Shown here piece by piece: positions 43,824 to 52,692 of a DNA stretch of 64,000 nt (within the stretch, counting starts at the first letter, position 1; every line of letters begins with the position of its first letter). A program made the position numbers and the translations under genes. The notes under the pieces were generated by a model, which did not search any database, was not told the origin of the DNA, and saw only the letters and a list, made by a program, of their open reading frames with translations. Source of the DNA: Calothrix anomala FACHB-343 (GTDB taxonomy: Bacteria > Cyanobacteriota > Cyanobacteriia > Cyanobacteriales > Nostocaceae); NCBI RefSeq assembly GCF_014696435.1, contig NZ_JACJQG010000001.1:62001-126000 (forward strand). Reading direction: 5' to 3'.

Positions 43824-44489
43824 ATGAACGCACTCACTTTACAGTGGCACGATGCAGGTCATGATATAACTCAGAATATTTACGAACAACAACCTAGCAA
43901 AAATCCGGGAACTGTCCGCATCGGTAGAGATCCACTCCGGTGCGACATTGTTGTTAGTAATCCTACTGTATCTGGTTTGCATGTAGAGATATTTTTTAAC
44001 TCACAGCAACAAAGATTTTATATCCGCAACCTGCGATCGCAAAATCCGCCTTTAGTCGATAGACAACAACTAGTCCAAGGTGAACTACCTTTACAGGAAG
44101 GTAGCACCATTCAATTGGGACAAATGTTAGTCAAAGTAATTGCTGTTGCTATCAACAGTATTCCCGCAACAATTTTGACACCACCAACCCCACCAACCCC
44201 ACTCACCCCACCCATAGGTACTACCCAGCCGACCAAAAACCTTATCAATCAACAGCCCATCAACCCACAGCCACCAGTACAACCTAAATATCCCCAGTAT
44301 CACCAACATCACCAACATCACCAGCATCACCAGCACCAACATGTAACTCCTGCACCACAAGGAGTGTATGGCTTAGAATGTCCTAAATGTCACAAAGTAT
44401 CACCCCCAGAAAATCTGCAAGTTGGCTGTCCTTGGTGTGGTACATCTTTAGCAGCAGCCGTCAGCGTCTTAGTCTCACCCAATCATTAA
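43824..44489 (+). CDS. FHA-domain protein with His-rich linker and zinc ribbon
   Basis: 221 residues. FHA domain at about 20-110: TVRIGRDPLRCDIVVSNPTVSGLHVEI, with the Arg, Ser and His that bind phosphothreonine peptides. The linker (about 115-180) is Pro/Thr/Gln-rich and then His-rich (HQHHQHHQ), made by tandem 9-bp CACCAACAT repeats. The C terminus has CPKC and CPWC, a zinc ribbon. The next gene on the strand is a second FHA protein fused to a flavoenzyme; the two are 230 bp apart. A joint phosphosignalling role is plausible but unproven. Confidence 0.85.
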   Translation: MNALTLQWHDAGHDITQNIYEQQPSKNPGTVRIGRDPLRCDIVVSNPTVSGLHVEIFFNSQQQRFYIRNLRSQNPPLVDRQQLVQGELPLQEGSTIQLGQMLVKVIAVAINSIPATILTPPTPPTPLTPPIGTTQPTKNLINQQPINPQPPVQPKYPQYHQHHQHHQHHQHQHVTPAPQGVYGLECPKCHKVSPPENLQVGCPWCGTSLAAAVSVLVSPNH

Positions 44490-44521
44490 GGGACTTACAA
44501 AAAATAAATTACCCAAATTCT

Positions 44522-44577
44522 GTAGTGCGAGCATCTTGCTCGCTTTTGAACACCAGCGAGCAAGATGCTCGCATTAC
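44522..44577. repeat. Long palindrome
   Basis: Arms 44522-44543 and 44556-44577 pair over 21 of 22 bases (core GCGAGCATCTTGCTCGC) around a 12-base loop. No T-run follows, so a dispersed palindrome is more likely than a terminator. Confidence 0.75.
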
Positions 44578-44628
44578 AAATTGATGGGGTATTTAAAAAA
44601 TTGGATATCCCTAAAGTACAGTATTAAC

Positions 44629-44722
44629 CGTTGACTGTTGACCGTTGACTGTTGACCATTGACTATTGTACAGACGCGATTAATCGCGTCTCTAACAACT
44701 GACTATTGACCATTGACCAATG
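44629..44722. repeat. TTGACTG heptads interrupted by dispersed palindrome copy 4
   Basis: TTGACTG-type units at 44629-44665, then the GACGCGATTAATCGCGTC palindrome (44666-44696), then degenerate TTGACCA units to the start codon of the next gene. Confidence 0.8.
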
Positions 44723-46678
44723 ACTAACGTAGAAATTCTATTAAGTTGGGACGATCCAGCTACAGGGGAACGACGAGAACCGAGATTAGCTGTACCTATC
44801 GCTTTTGGACGAGAATTCGCTCGTTTACCTAACGAAGTGGGGGGACAGCGTGTCTCGCGGATGCTGCTAAATAGCGAGCAAGTTTCTCGCTATCATGCGC
44901 TAATAGATTGGGAACAAAATCAACTGGTTATTACCGATCAAGGTAGTGTTAATGGTGTATTTATCAACGGTCAACGCCAAACACGCAGCGTTATAGCTAA
45001 CGGTGATACAGTACAAATTGGCCCCTACCAAATTACAGTAACCTTCAGTGTTAACGCACCACCTCCGGTTACTAGTCCCCCTTCAACTATTCAATTTAAT
45101 CCCACAACCAATATTCCAGATCCGAGTTTACCACCTGCTCCCGTTGTCACACCTTTGGGTAGCAATTTTCCGCCACCAGCATTTCAAGCTCAACATGTCG
45201 TTGTCCAAGCGCTACACGCAACAGGCTTACCTGTAGATGAATGCGATTATCTAGCAGTTGGGGCGGGATTGGGTAGCTTTATCTGGACAGATTTACTGCG
45301 TCTTAGCGGTGTTCGTGCTGACAAAATTGTCGCCTTGGGCTTAGAAGCTGAACCTTACGCCCGTTACAAGCGCCTGTGTTTAAATTCGCAAATTCCTTTA
45401 CATGAAAGATTGCGGTCTAATTCTGATTCCTGTCCTGATAATATTTGGGGCTGGCCTAGCTATGCTTTAAGAGAAGCTTGGCATGATTTTCGGCAAGGTC
45501 AGCTAGAAACAGCTTTTAGATATTTATGGCAGGTATTTGGCGAACCAACACTTGTAGAAACTTATACACCCCGTGCAGGTAATGTCTTTGATTCTATAGA
45601 CCGAGAAGCTAGACGTATTGGTTGGCAACAAATTTATCGTTATGGGCGTGTCAGAGCAATTCGCAAAACTGAAGATGGTAGATATTGCGTAGCTTATTCT
45701 CGCGGCCCGGGAAATTATGCTTTTTTGATTACACGTTATTTGCACTTAGCAACAGGCTATCCAGCAATTCAGTTTTTACCAGATTTACAAGCTTATAGAG
45801 AAAAATATCAAGATTTTAAGGCTGTTGTAAATGCCTATGAAGAACACGATCATGTTTATCAGCAGCTAGAACAACAGGGTGGGATTGTCTTACTACGTGG
45901 GCGGGGAATTGTAGCTTCGCGGATTGTGCAGCGAATTTATGAAGCCCGCAAGAAAAATCGCAATATTACAGTTTTGCATTTAATGCGATCGCCTAAACCC
46001 AAAGGCAACACATTCCAAAAAGCTACCCGCCTAGTCAAAAATCATTATGAATTTCAACCGTTTAACTGGCCGAAAGCCTGTTGGAGCGGGGAATTGCGGG
46101 TCATGCTAGAAAAAGCCACTCCCGACCAACGCAAAAGCCTACTCGCAGACTGGGGCGGTACTACCACCGCCGACCGCTATGATTGGCAACAAATCACAGA
46201 TATAGGCTTAAGTGAAGGCTGGTATCAAATTACCTTTGGTGATGTACTCGGTGTAGAACAAGGTAGCAAAAATCGCACTATTACCCATATCCGCGAAAAG
46301 GGTTTGGGAGAAATGAAGCTAGAAGCCGACTTTATTGTTGACGCCACTGGTTTAGATGCCAAAGTCCAGACTAATCCTTTATTAGATGACTTCGTCAAAC
46401 ATTACAATTTGCCCCTCAATCACCTGGGGCGCTTAGTTGTTGCCAACAACTTTGAGCTAGTAGAAATGCGTAACAACAAAGGTCAAATGTATGCCGCCGG
46501 AGCAATTACCCTTGGCGGCCCCTACGCCGCCGTTGATAGCTTCTTAGGCTTGCAGTACGCCGCAGTCGTCGCCGTTGACGGACTCGCCGCCGCCCGCGCC
46601 CCAGGAGTTAAACCCTTGAACGCCATCAGTTCTTTTAATCAGTGGCTGAAGTGGGTGTTTAATCAGTCTCCCAGTTAG
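44720..46678 (+). CDS. FHA domain fused to FAD-dependent oxidoreductase
   Basis: 652 residues. The FHA domain (about 15-110) keeps FGRE, SRYHALIDW and GSVNGVFING, so phosphothreonine binding is expected. A Pro-rich linker (about 112-165) follows. Residues about 175-640 form a flavoprotein: YLAVGAGLGSF at the N-terminal FAD site (GxGxxx rather than the canonical GxGxxG), EGDVL-type middle, a second nucleotide-site-like segment (GIVLLRGRGIVASRIVQRI), and near the end FIVDATGLD and YAAGAITLGGPYAAVDSFLG, which closes the FAD pocket. It resembles lysine/ornithine N-monooxygenase-like or Trk-type oxidoreductases only in outline. The start codon lies at the edge of degenerate heptads. Confidence 0.82.
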   Translation: MTNVEILLSWDDPATGERREPRLAVPIAFGREFARLPNEVGGQRVSRMLLNSEQVSRYHALIDWEQNQLVITDQGSVNGVFINGQRQTRSVIANGDTVQIGPYQITVTFSVNAPPPVTSPPSTIQFNPTTNIPDPSLPPAPVVTPLGSNFPPPAFQAQHVVVQALHATGLPVDECDYLAVGAGLGSFIWTDLLRLSGVRADKIVALGLEAEPYARYKRLCLNSQIPLHERLRSNSDSCPDNIWGWPSYALREAWHDFRQGQLETAFRYLWQVFGEPTLVETYTPRAGNVFDSIDREARRIGWQQIYRYGRVRAIRKTEDGRYCVAYSRGPGNYAFLITRYLHLATGYPAIQFLPDLQAYREKYQDFKAVVNAYEEHDHVYQQLEQQGGIVLLRGRGIVASRIVQRIYEARKKNRNITVLHLMRSPKPKGNTFQKATRLVKNHYEFQPFNWPKACWSGELRVMLEKATPDQRKSLLADWGGTTTADRYDWQQITDIGLSEGWYQITFGDVLGVEQGSKNRTITHIREKGLGEMKLEADFIVDATGLDAKVQTNPLLDDFVKHYNLPLNHLGRLVVANNFELVEMRNNKGQMYAAGAITLGGPYAAVDSFLGLQYAAVVAVDGLAAARAPGVKPLNAISSFNQWLKWVFNQSPS

Positions 46679-46693
46679 GTAATCGCCCAAAGG

Positions 46694-46802
46694 CAAGGAG
46701 GACAAGGGAGACAAGGGGGACAAGGAAGACAATTGTACAGACGCGATTAATCGCGTCTCTAACAAATGCCCAATGCCCCATGCCCAATGCCCCATGCCCA
46801 AA
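46694..46802. repeat. Composite repeat: GACAAGG tract, palindrome copy 5, CCCAATG heptads
   Basis: GACAAGG-type units (46694-46730), the GACGCGATTAATCGCGTC palindrome (46733-46763) and CCCAATG/CCCCATG units (46766-46802) follow one another. The same tract-palindrome order is seen at 2975-3047. Confidence 0.85.
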
Positions 46803-46810
46803 ATAAATCT

Positions 46811-47701
46811 ATGACAGCCGAAAATTCCCCTAATCCATTTCTCCATCTGAAGGTTCGCTACTTATGTTTGCGGGCTATATTATTAACGATTGGTCTTGGT
46901 ATTGTCCTCGGTCTGGTGGAAGGCTTTCTGAGAGTAAAATTTAACAATCAATTTACTACTCTCTTTCTCTACATATTAATTTTTAGCTTCCTTTGTCTTT
47001 GGCAGCTAGCAGACTTTCAGCGCTTTGGCATTCGATTGCAATATGTGGTTGGCCGATTACCTAAAAAGTATAAATGGCTACCTATGCTTGGGTTAGTCTT
47101 CTTAATAATTCTGTTTTCCCTTAGCGCCTATTTGGTATCATTTTATTTGCTCTCCTTGGCAGCGCCTTCCTTTGTCGAAAATGTTATGCGTCAGCTGGCT
47201 AGTAGTCCATCACCACGCAATACTGCACCACCTTTTTATAATTTATTTTCAGCCATAGTATACATAGTCATTGCGCCAATTACTGAAGAATTTCTCTTTC
47301 GCGGTATTATCTTGCAGCGCTGGGCAAGCAAATGGGGTATTCCTACTGCGTTAATAGTTTCTGGCATAATGTTTGGTATGTTACATGCTAATGTGCTGGG
47401 ATTATCTTTATTTGGCATCATCATGGGGGTTTTATATATTAAAACCCGCACGCTGATTGTACCTATCGCCTGTCATGCATTTAACAATTCTCTCGCCGTA
47501 GGTATGGGATTATTATCTAGTGGTTCTAAAACTACCACTTCAGTCACGAACCAAATCGAACAATTACGTTCTCTTTGGTGGATTGGAGTTGTATTGATGC
47601 TGATTTCCCTCCCTTTGCTAGCCCGCTTTCTCTATCGCAATTGGCCGCGCCAAGGTACATTAATTCCCTACTTGCTTAACTCTTCTCAACATATAGAGTA
47701 G
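46811..47701 (+). CDS. CPBP-family intramembrane metalloprotease
   Basis: 296 residues from ATG 46811 (MTAENSPNPFLHLK). ATG 46766 would add 15 residues encoded by heptad repeats. About seven or eight membrane helices. The CPBP/Abi motifs are complete: ITEEFLFRG (EExxxR), FGMLHAN and CHAFNN, supplying the two Glu and two His of the zinc site as in Rce1. It probably cleaves or protects membrane protein termini. Substrate unknown. It follows the FHA-flavoprotein gene by 132 bp on the same strand. Confidence 0.9.
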   Translation: MTAENSPNPFLHLKVRYLCLRAILLTIGLGIVLGLVEGFLRVKFNNQFTTLFLYILIFSFLCLWQLADFQRFGIRLQYVVGRLPKKYKWLPMLGLVFLIILFSLSAYLVSFYLLSLAAPSFVENVMRQLASSPSPRNTAPPFYNLFSAIVYIVIAPITEEFLFRGIILQRWASKWGIPTALIVSGIMFGMLHANVLGLSLFGIIMGVLYIKTRTLIVPIACHAFNNSLAVGMGLLSSGSKTTTSVTNQIEQLRSLWWIGVVLMLISLPLLARFLYRNWPRQGTLIPYLLNSSQHIE

Positions 47702-47769
47702 GAAGATACACTGTAATGGTGTACAAATGTATAGAATTTTGTAGAGATATAAAATAAACTCTTTTTAAA

Positions 47770-48480
47770 ATGCAAACATTCGCGCGACCTTCCTCAATGC
47801 AGCTGTCCATAGCACCAAATCAATGCCAGCCTTTGAAGATTATCGCACTGGGAGATAGCTTAGTATATGGATTCGGCGATCCAGATAAAGGGGGCTGGGT
47901 CGAACAACTACGGCGACAGTGGATGTTACCGGATAGTAGCGGTCACATACTTTATAATCTGGGAGTCAGAGGCGATCGCACTCAACAAGTCGCCCAAAGA
48001 TTAGAAGTAGAATTTCGCCACCGAGGTGAACTGCGAAATCGCGTCCCCGATTTAATCATTTTATCTGTAGGCGTAAACGATTCAGCGCGGTTATCTCGTC
48101 TTGATGGGCGGAATTATACAGATTTTGGCTTATTTGAATCACAAATTGCCGAATTACTAGAACAAGCGCAACAACTTTGTCCTGTGGTATTTGTGGGGAT
48201 GGTTCCCGTTGATGAAGCCAAAATGCCATTCCTCAATTGCTTCTATTACAATCACGCCGATCAATATCGCTATAAAGAAGCCACGAAAATTGCTTGCAAT
48301 CAACGCCGTATTCCCTATCTTGATATTTTAGACCAATGGATGGAACGTGGCGAACTTTGGCGGCGCAAACGCATCAGCGATGATGGACTTCATCCCAACA
48401 CCTTAGGTTATCAAGCTTTGTTAGAAGATGTAATTAATTGGCCAGCATTAACTAAGTATCAATCTCCCGTAGCGATTTAA
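47770..48480 (+). CDS. SGNH/GDSL-family esterase
   Basis: 236 residues. Block I KIIALGDSLVYGFG (nucleophile Ser), block II with Gly in YNLGVRGDRT, block III GVND in SVGVNDSARL, and block V DGLHPN with Asp and His. The catalytic set is complete. No signal peptide is obvious, so a cytoplasmic TesA-like esterase or thioesterase is likely. Other in-frame starts (MQLSIAP) exist. A strong terminator follows the stop. Confidence 0.9.
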   Translation: MQTFARPSSMQLSIAPNQCQPLKIIALGDSLVYGFGDPDKGGWVEQLRRQWMLPDSSGHILYNLGVRGDRTQQVAQRLEVEFRHRGELRNRVPDLIILSVGVNDSARLSRLDGRNYTDFGLFESQIAELLEQAQQLCPVVFVGMVPVDEAKMPFLNCFYYNHADQYRYKEATKIACNQRRIPYLDILDQWMERGELWRRKRISDDGLHPNTLGYQALLEDVINWPALTKYQSPVAI

Positions 48481-48502
48481 AAAAACTGCCATTTTTCAGA
48501 AA

Positions 48503-48529
48503 AGCTCCACAATCTTGTGGAGTTTTTTA
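48503..48529 (+). terminator. Terminator after the SGNH esterase
   Basis: CTCCACAA, loop TC, TTGTGGAG, then six T, starting about 25 bp beyond the stop codon. Confidence 0.85.
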
Positions 48530-48534
48530 TTGTG

Positions 48535-48634
48535 ATACCAATTTAAATAGCTTTTGCGGCACATCAATATATTCTAGAGGGCATGGCAGTGCCATGCCCC
48601 TACCATCTGTCGTCTTCTTTTTTCAAATTGGTAT
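48535..48634. repeat. 100-bp element with inverted ends
   Basis: ATACCAATTT (48535-48544) and AAATTGGTAT (48625-48634) are perfect inverted ends; inside is the palindrome GGCATGGCAGTGCCATGCC. It looks like a small dispersed element. Confidence 0.6.
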
Positions 48635-48676
48635 GAGTATGATTAAGCTTAATTAAACTAACTACTCAGTACTTTT

Positions 48677-49105
48677 ATGACACCTACTTTATTCGGTCGC
48701 TGGCAAACTCGATTATTATTACTAGCAACTGTAGGCGTAGTAGTATCCTTACCCTTTGCGATCGGTTTAATTGGTAATACACCTAGTACAGCTTATTTCT
48801 GGGTACTCGCTTACGTCGCCATCTTTGGGTTAGGTTGGGATGTACTTTATAACTATCTGCAAAAATTCCGTTGGGATCGAGACTGGCCTGCAGCTTACCA
48901 ACTCTTGGCGGGAATTTGGGAATTTATCTTTGTCTTCTGTGGCGTCAAAATATTTGGCTTTCTACCCATCCCCAAAGAAGAACTAGCACCACAATTCTTA
49001 TTGATCCATTACAGCATTGTTTGGCTAGCAATTTTCATTTCCTCCCAAAGCCTCATGCGCATCATCTTCCCCCGTTGGCGTTTCCGAGGCGGCGAATGGC
49101 TATAG
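48677..49105 (+). CDS. Conserved four-helix membrane protein
   Basis: 142 residues with about four membrane helices: LLLLATVGVVVSLPFAIGLI, FWVLAYVAIFGLGWDVLYN, YQLLAGIWEFIFVFCGVKIF and FLLIHYSIVWLAIFISSQ. Short loops carry a DRDWPAAYQ motif and the C terminus is basic (FPRWRFRGGEWL). Not recognised as a named family. A structural or transport-accessory role in the membrane can only be guessed. The downstream gap is full of heptads. Confidence 0.75.
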   Translation: MTPTLFGRWQTRLLLLATVGVVVSLPFAIGLIGNTPSTAYFWVLAYVAIFGLGWDVLYNYLQKFRWDRDWPAAYQLLAGIWEFIFVFCGVKIFGFLPIPKEELAPQFLLIHYSIVWLAIFISSQSLMRIIFPRWRFRGGEWL

Positions 49106-49110
49106 GTTAT

Positions 49111-49223
49111 TGTTGACGGTTGACGGTTGACTGTTGACTGTTGAGCAATGCCCAATGCCCAATGCCCAATGCCCAATGCCCCATGCCCAATGCCCAATGC
49201 CCAATGCCCCATGCCCCATACCC
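49111..49223. repeat. Longest heptad tract: TTGACGG/TTGACTG then CCCAATG/CCCCATG
   Basis: About four TTGACNG units followed by about ten CCCAATG/CCCCATG units. Units are not identical, so the tract is old or made of mixed types. It makes up most of the 378-bp gap; the remainder is AT-rich. Confidence 0.92.
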
Positions 49224-49483
49224 AAATGTATCCTACATCACACAAGTACCCAAAATCCTTACAGAGCAGGAATATTTGTACTTTTATAAAGTATAATTAA
49301 GAAAAAGATAACAAAAAATCAGCAGTAAAGTAGGCTAAATATTGCCATAAATACTTCCCAGAAATGGGTAAAGCTTTATTGTGTTTTATAACAACTAATC
49401 GGTATCTTTGACTTGCAATGAGCAAGTATTTTTAGAAACCAGAAAAAAGTGTAAATTTCCCAGTTGAAGAGGCAAATAACAGC

Positions 49484-51208
49484 GTGGGTGAGTATCAATC
49501 TGCTCAACTAAGGCGCTACGATCCAGAAGCGATCGCCCGTTATTATCGTTACCGTCCCTGGCTTGTTTGGGGGCGTTTACTGAGAATTATCTGGTCTTTC
49601 TCTGGATTTATTATTAGTTTGAAGTGGGATGAATGGCAAAATCAAGTAGAGCAGAACAAGAGGAAACGCGCCACTCAATTACGTGAACTGCTTACTCGTC
49701 TAGGCCCCACCTTCATTAAAGTAGGTCAAGCCCTATCTACTAGACCTGACTTGATACGTAAAGACTTCTTAGAAGAACTGATCAAGTTACAAGACCAATT
49801 ACCAGCTTTCGATAATGGATTGGCTTATCAAATTATCGAAACTGAACTCGATCGCTCAATTAGCGAAGTCTTTAGCGAACTATCACCTAAACCCGTAGCC
49901 GCAGCTAGCTTAGGTCAAGTTTATCGCGCTCGCTTAATGAGTGGTGAAGAAGTCGCCGTCAAAGTCCAGCGCCCTAATTTACGACCAACTTTGACCAAAG
50001 ACTTATACCTCATGCGTTGGGGTGCAACTTGGCTAGCACCTTGGTTACCATTAAATCTCGGTCACGATCTCTCCTTAATTGTGGATGAGTTTGGTACCAA
50101 GTTATTTGAGGAAATCGATTACATTAATGAAGGGCGCAACGCGGAAAAATTCGCTCATAACTTCCGTGACGATCCTAGCGTCAAAGTTCCTAGTATTTAT
50201 TGGCGGTATACTAATAGCCGCGTGTTAACTCTGGAATGGATTAACGGCTTTAAATTGACAGATACCAAAAGTATCCGTGCTGTCGGTTTAGATCCAGAGG
50301 AGATCATCAAAATTGGGGTTACCTCCGGTTTACAACAGCTATTAGAATATGGTTTCTTCCATGCAGATCCTCACCCAGGTAACCTGTTTGCCACGCCCGA
50401 TGGTAGGATGGCTTACATTGACTTTGGGATGATGGATCAGCTAGAGGAAACTACCAAAGAAACGCTGGTAGATGCTTTAGTGCATCTGGTAAATAAAGAC
50501 TACACCGACTTAGCCGCAGACTTTGTCAAGTTGGGTTTTCTCACGCCAGAGACAAATATTTGCCCGATTGTACCAGCATTAGAATCAGTGTTAGGGAATG
50601 CGATCGGTAAAAATGTTAGCGATTTTAACTTCAAAACCATTACCGATGAATTCTCGGAATTGATGTATGAATATCCTTTCCGAGTGCCGGCGAAGTTTGC
50701 TTTAATTATTCGTTCCCTGGTTACCCAAGAAGGGATTGCTTTAAGCCTCAACCCCAATTTTAAAATTGTTGAGGTGGGTTATCCCTATATAGCCAGACGC
50801 TTGCTGACTGGTGAATCTCCCCAATTACGGCGACGGCTACTAAACGTGCTGTTTAAAGATGGTAGATTTCAGTGGCAACGGTTAGAAAACTTAATTGCGA
50901 TCGCCCGTACCGATGACAGCTTTGATGTCTTACCTACAGCTCAGATGGGGTTACAATTTCTGCTGTCTGAAGAAGGTAAGTTCCTGCGTCAGCAACTAGT
51001 GCTAGCCCTCACAGAAGACGATCGTCTGCATACAGAAGAAGTTCAACGCCTGTGGAACCTAGTTAAAGATGACTTACAGCCAAATCGTCTATTCAATGTG
51101 GCGATCGGTTTTTTAACAGAGTTATCAAGAGAAGGCGCAGCCGCGATTCTCCCAACAGCCACATCCTTTATGACTTTTGGTAGCAATTCTGCGCCAAGCC
51201 AAAACTAA
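49484..51208 (+). CDS. AarF/UbiB (ABC1) family atypical kinase
   Basis: 574 residues from GTG 49484. The ABC1 core reads LGPTFIKVGQALSTRPDL (KxGQ motif), AAASLGQVYRARL (the Ala-rich nucleotide loop), VAVKVQRPN (catalytic Lys), EIDYINEGRN, and LEYGFFHADPHPGNL with DFGMMD (catalytic and metal Asp). One C-terminal membrane helix region is weak. The family supports quinone synthesis or membrane lipid homeostasis (UbiB, plastidic ABC1K). In cyanobacteria a plastoquinone or tocopherol role is the likely counterpart. The next gene, 65 bp on, is a small membrane protein. Confidence 0.93.
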   Translation: MGEYQSAQLRRYDPEAIARYYRYRPWLVWGRLLRIIWSFSGFIISLKWDEWQNQVEQNKRKRATQLRELLTRLGPTFIKVGQALSTRPDLIRKDFLEELIKLQDQLPAFDNGLAYQIIETELDRSISEVFSELSPKPVAAASLGQVYRARLMSGEEVAVKVQRPNLRPTLTKDLYLMRWGATWLAPWLPLNLGHDLSLIVDEFGTKLFEEIDYINEGRNAEKFAHNFRDDPSVKVPSIYWRYTNSRVLTLEWINGFKLTDTKSIRAVGLDPEEIIKIGVTSGLQQLLEYGFFHADPHPGNLFATPDGRMAYIDFGMMDQLEETTKETLVDALVHLVNKDYTDLAADFVKLGFLTPETNICPIVPALESVLGNAIGKNVSDFNFKTITDEFSELMYEYPFRVPAKFALIIRSLVTQEGIALSLNPNFKIVEVGYPYIARRLLTGESPQLRRRLLNVLFKDGRFQWQRLENLIAIARTDDSFDVLPTAQMGLQFLLSEEGKFLRQQLVLALTEDDRLHTEEVQRLWNLVKDDLQPNRLFNVAIGFLTELSREGAAAILPTATSFMTFGSNSAPSQN

Positions 51209-51273
51209 CACATCGAAACTAACAAGTAAAAACGCCCAATTAGTTTGACAATTCTCTGCAATTAGGAGTTTTC

Positions 51274-51648
51274 ATGTACTATTACCCTCTGCATCCGCCT
51301 TATTTCTTACTACTTGTTGGTTTATTGATCGCCGTAACTTCTGGCATTGCTCTGTCTGGTACATTAAAAGTAATTGCGCAGAAATGGGCAAGCAAGCGAG
51401 CAAAAAGTGTGAAACCAAAATCTCAATTAAAAGAACTCTTCGTACCCTTTCTTGGTATCACCGGCGGTATTTCTTTATTTCTCACTTCCGGGTTACAGAT
51501 ATTTGGTTTTCCTGTCTTTTTGGCTTTAGGAATTGGCTTACCAATTAGTTTACTAACTTGTTTACTAGTGTGGTTGCAATTGGGTAGTATGTTGGAGTTT
51601 GTCGAAAGTCGAGGAATGCAATCTCTAGATTTAGATTCTTTATCTTAA
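51274..51648 (+). CDS. Small conserved membrane protein
   Basis: 124 residues. Helix 1 YFLLLVGLLIAVTSGIALSGTL; a basic loop (KWASKRAKSVKPKSQ); helices 2 and 3 FLGITGGISLFLTSGLQIF and VFLALGIGLPISLLTCLLVW; a short acidic tail. AGGAG precedes the ATG at 51274. It follows the AarF kinase by 65 bp on the same strand and ends at a strong terminator, so the two probably form an operon. No family name recognised. Confidence 0.75.
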   Translation: MYYYPLHPPYFLLLVGLLIAVTSGIALSGTLKVIAQKWASKRAKSVKPKSQLKELFVPFLGITGGISLFLTSGLQIFGFPVFLALGIGLPISLLTCLLVWLQLGSMLEFVESRGMQSLDLDSLS

Positions 51649-51691
51649 GACTGATAGCAATAGCTGCCAAAATATAACTACGCAAACTTTG

Positions 51692-51763
51692 CCACTCACC
51701 GGAAACTGACAAACTTTGGAATTAAGTGATTTACTTAATCCAATCCGGTGTAGTGGTTTTTTA
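51692..51763 (+). terminator. Long terminator hairpin
   Basis: CCACTCACCGGA (51692) pairs with TCCGGTGTAGTGG (ending 51756, one bulged T) and a T-run follows. Inside is a second hairpin, ATTAAGT/ACTTAAT. It ends the AarF operon and faces the convergent glycosyltransferase cluster. Confidence 0.75.
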
Positions 51764-51780
51764 GTCTGCGTTTAAGCTTG

Positions 51781-52638
51781 TTAACTAACGCCAAAAAGTT
51801 TGTGGAATTTTTCATCTTTTTGAACCAATATTTTGAGCCTCAATATACGATATAAAAATATGCTGTGTTTTATCAGCTTATTAATTATTCTTCTCAAAAT
51901 TGACAGTTTTGGATATTCAATTTCCTGATGCATCTGGAAGTAAATAGCTTTTTCTTGGAGATCTGATTGGCCATTTTTAATTCTTATTAATTCTATATTG
52001 TCCTTAAAAAAAGGAAATTTATCTTCCCGATCAAATCTAATCATTAATCCCACTTTTTCTGCTGCTAAACCCATAGCATAACCTTCTCCATGATAAATGC
52101 CTTGGGTTTCAAAAAAATAAGAAATAGTTTCCCAGAATTGAAAGAATTTTTTTTCTAATTCATCCTGCTTCCTCATAAAAAACATAAATTCATGAAACCA
52201 TTGCACTTTTTGAATATCGATATCTAGCTTTTGAGCCACTTCTTCTATAACTTGAATTTCTTTGCAACTATTAATATTTGCTATGTGGTGGAGCAAATCA
52301 CAACCAGTTCTCGCTGTGATTCCTGGAAGCGGATTCATTGGTTTTTCGACAGCACCAATAACTCGCACATCAGAATCTAAAAACATACAACTGTTAAATA
52401 GTGAGAGAGACTTTTCCAAGACAAAGCGTTTATCATGATATCCTTTCACGCTTTGAAGCCTGTGCTTGAAGGCGAGAACGTGAGTAAATTCTCGAAAATC
52501 TTCTGGCTCATCGGTGAGGATGCATAAAGCTGTAGCTGGTATGTATTGCTGAATATCTTGGGCTAGCATCCTTGCATGATGACGATACCTTTTACCCACA
52601 GCCAATGTACAAAAGCAGAATTCTTGAGACATCTCCAT
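51781..52638 (-). CDS. Nucleotide-diphospho-sugar transferase-like protein
   Basis: 285 residues. A GT-A-like start (EFCFCTLAVGKRYRHHARMLAQDI, then ALCILTDEPEDF), a DxD in FLDSDVRV (about 101-105), and a late WFHEFMFFMR segment. No exact family named. It is the last gene of a leftward nine-gene cluster for glycan synthesis and begins 54 bp after the preceding gene. It probably transfers one sugar in the same product. Confidence 0.75.
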   Translation of the reverse strand: MEMSQEFCFCTLAVGKRYRHHARMLAQDIQQYIPATALCILTDEPEDFREFTHVLAFKHRLQSVKGYHDKRFVLEKSLSLFNSCMFLDSDVRVIGAVEKPMNPLPGITARTGCDLLHHIANINSCKEIQVIEEVAQKLDIDIQKVQWFHEFMFFMRKQDELEKKFFQFWETISYFFETQGIYHGEGYAMGLAAEKVGLMIRFDREDKFPFFKDNIELIRIKNGQSDLQEKAIYFQMHQEIEYPKLSILRRIINKLIKHSIFLYRILRLKILVQKDEKFHKLFGVS

Positions 52639-52692
52639 AATTATCTCTCCAATGTTGATATAAGTATTTTTAATTGCTGAGTCATGGCAAAT

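Noticed and set aside
49111-49223. Possible CRISPR array
   Set aside because: Units are 7 bp, contiguous, and have no spacers; they are short tandem repeats. The same holds for the other heptad tracts.
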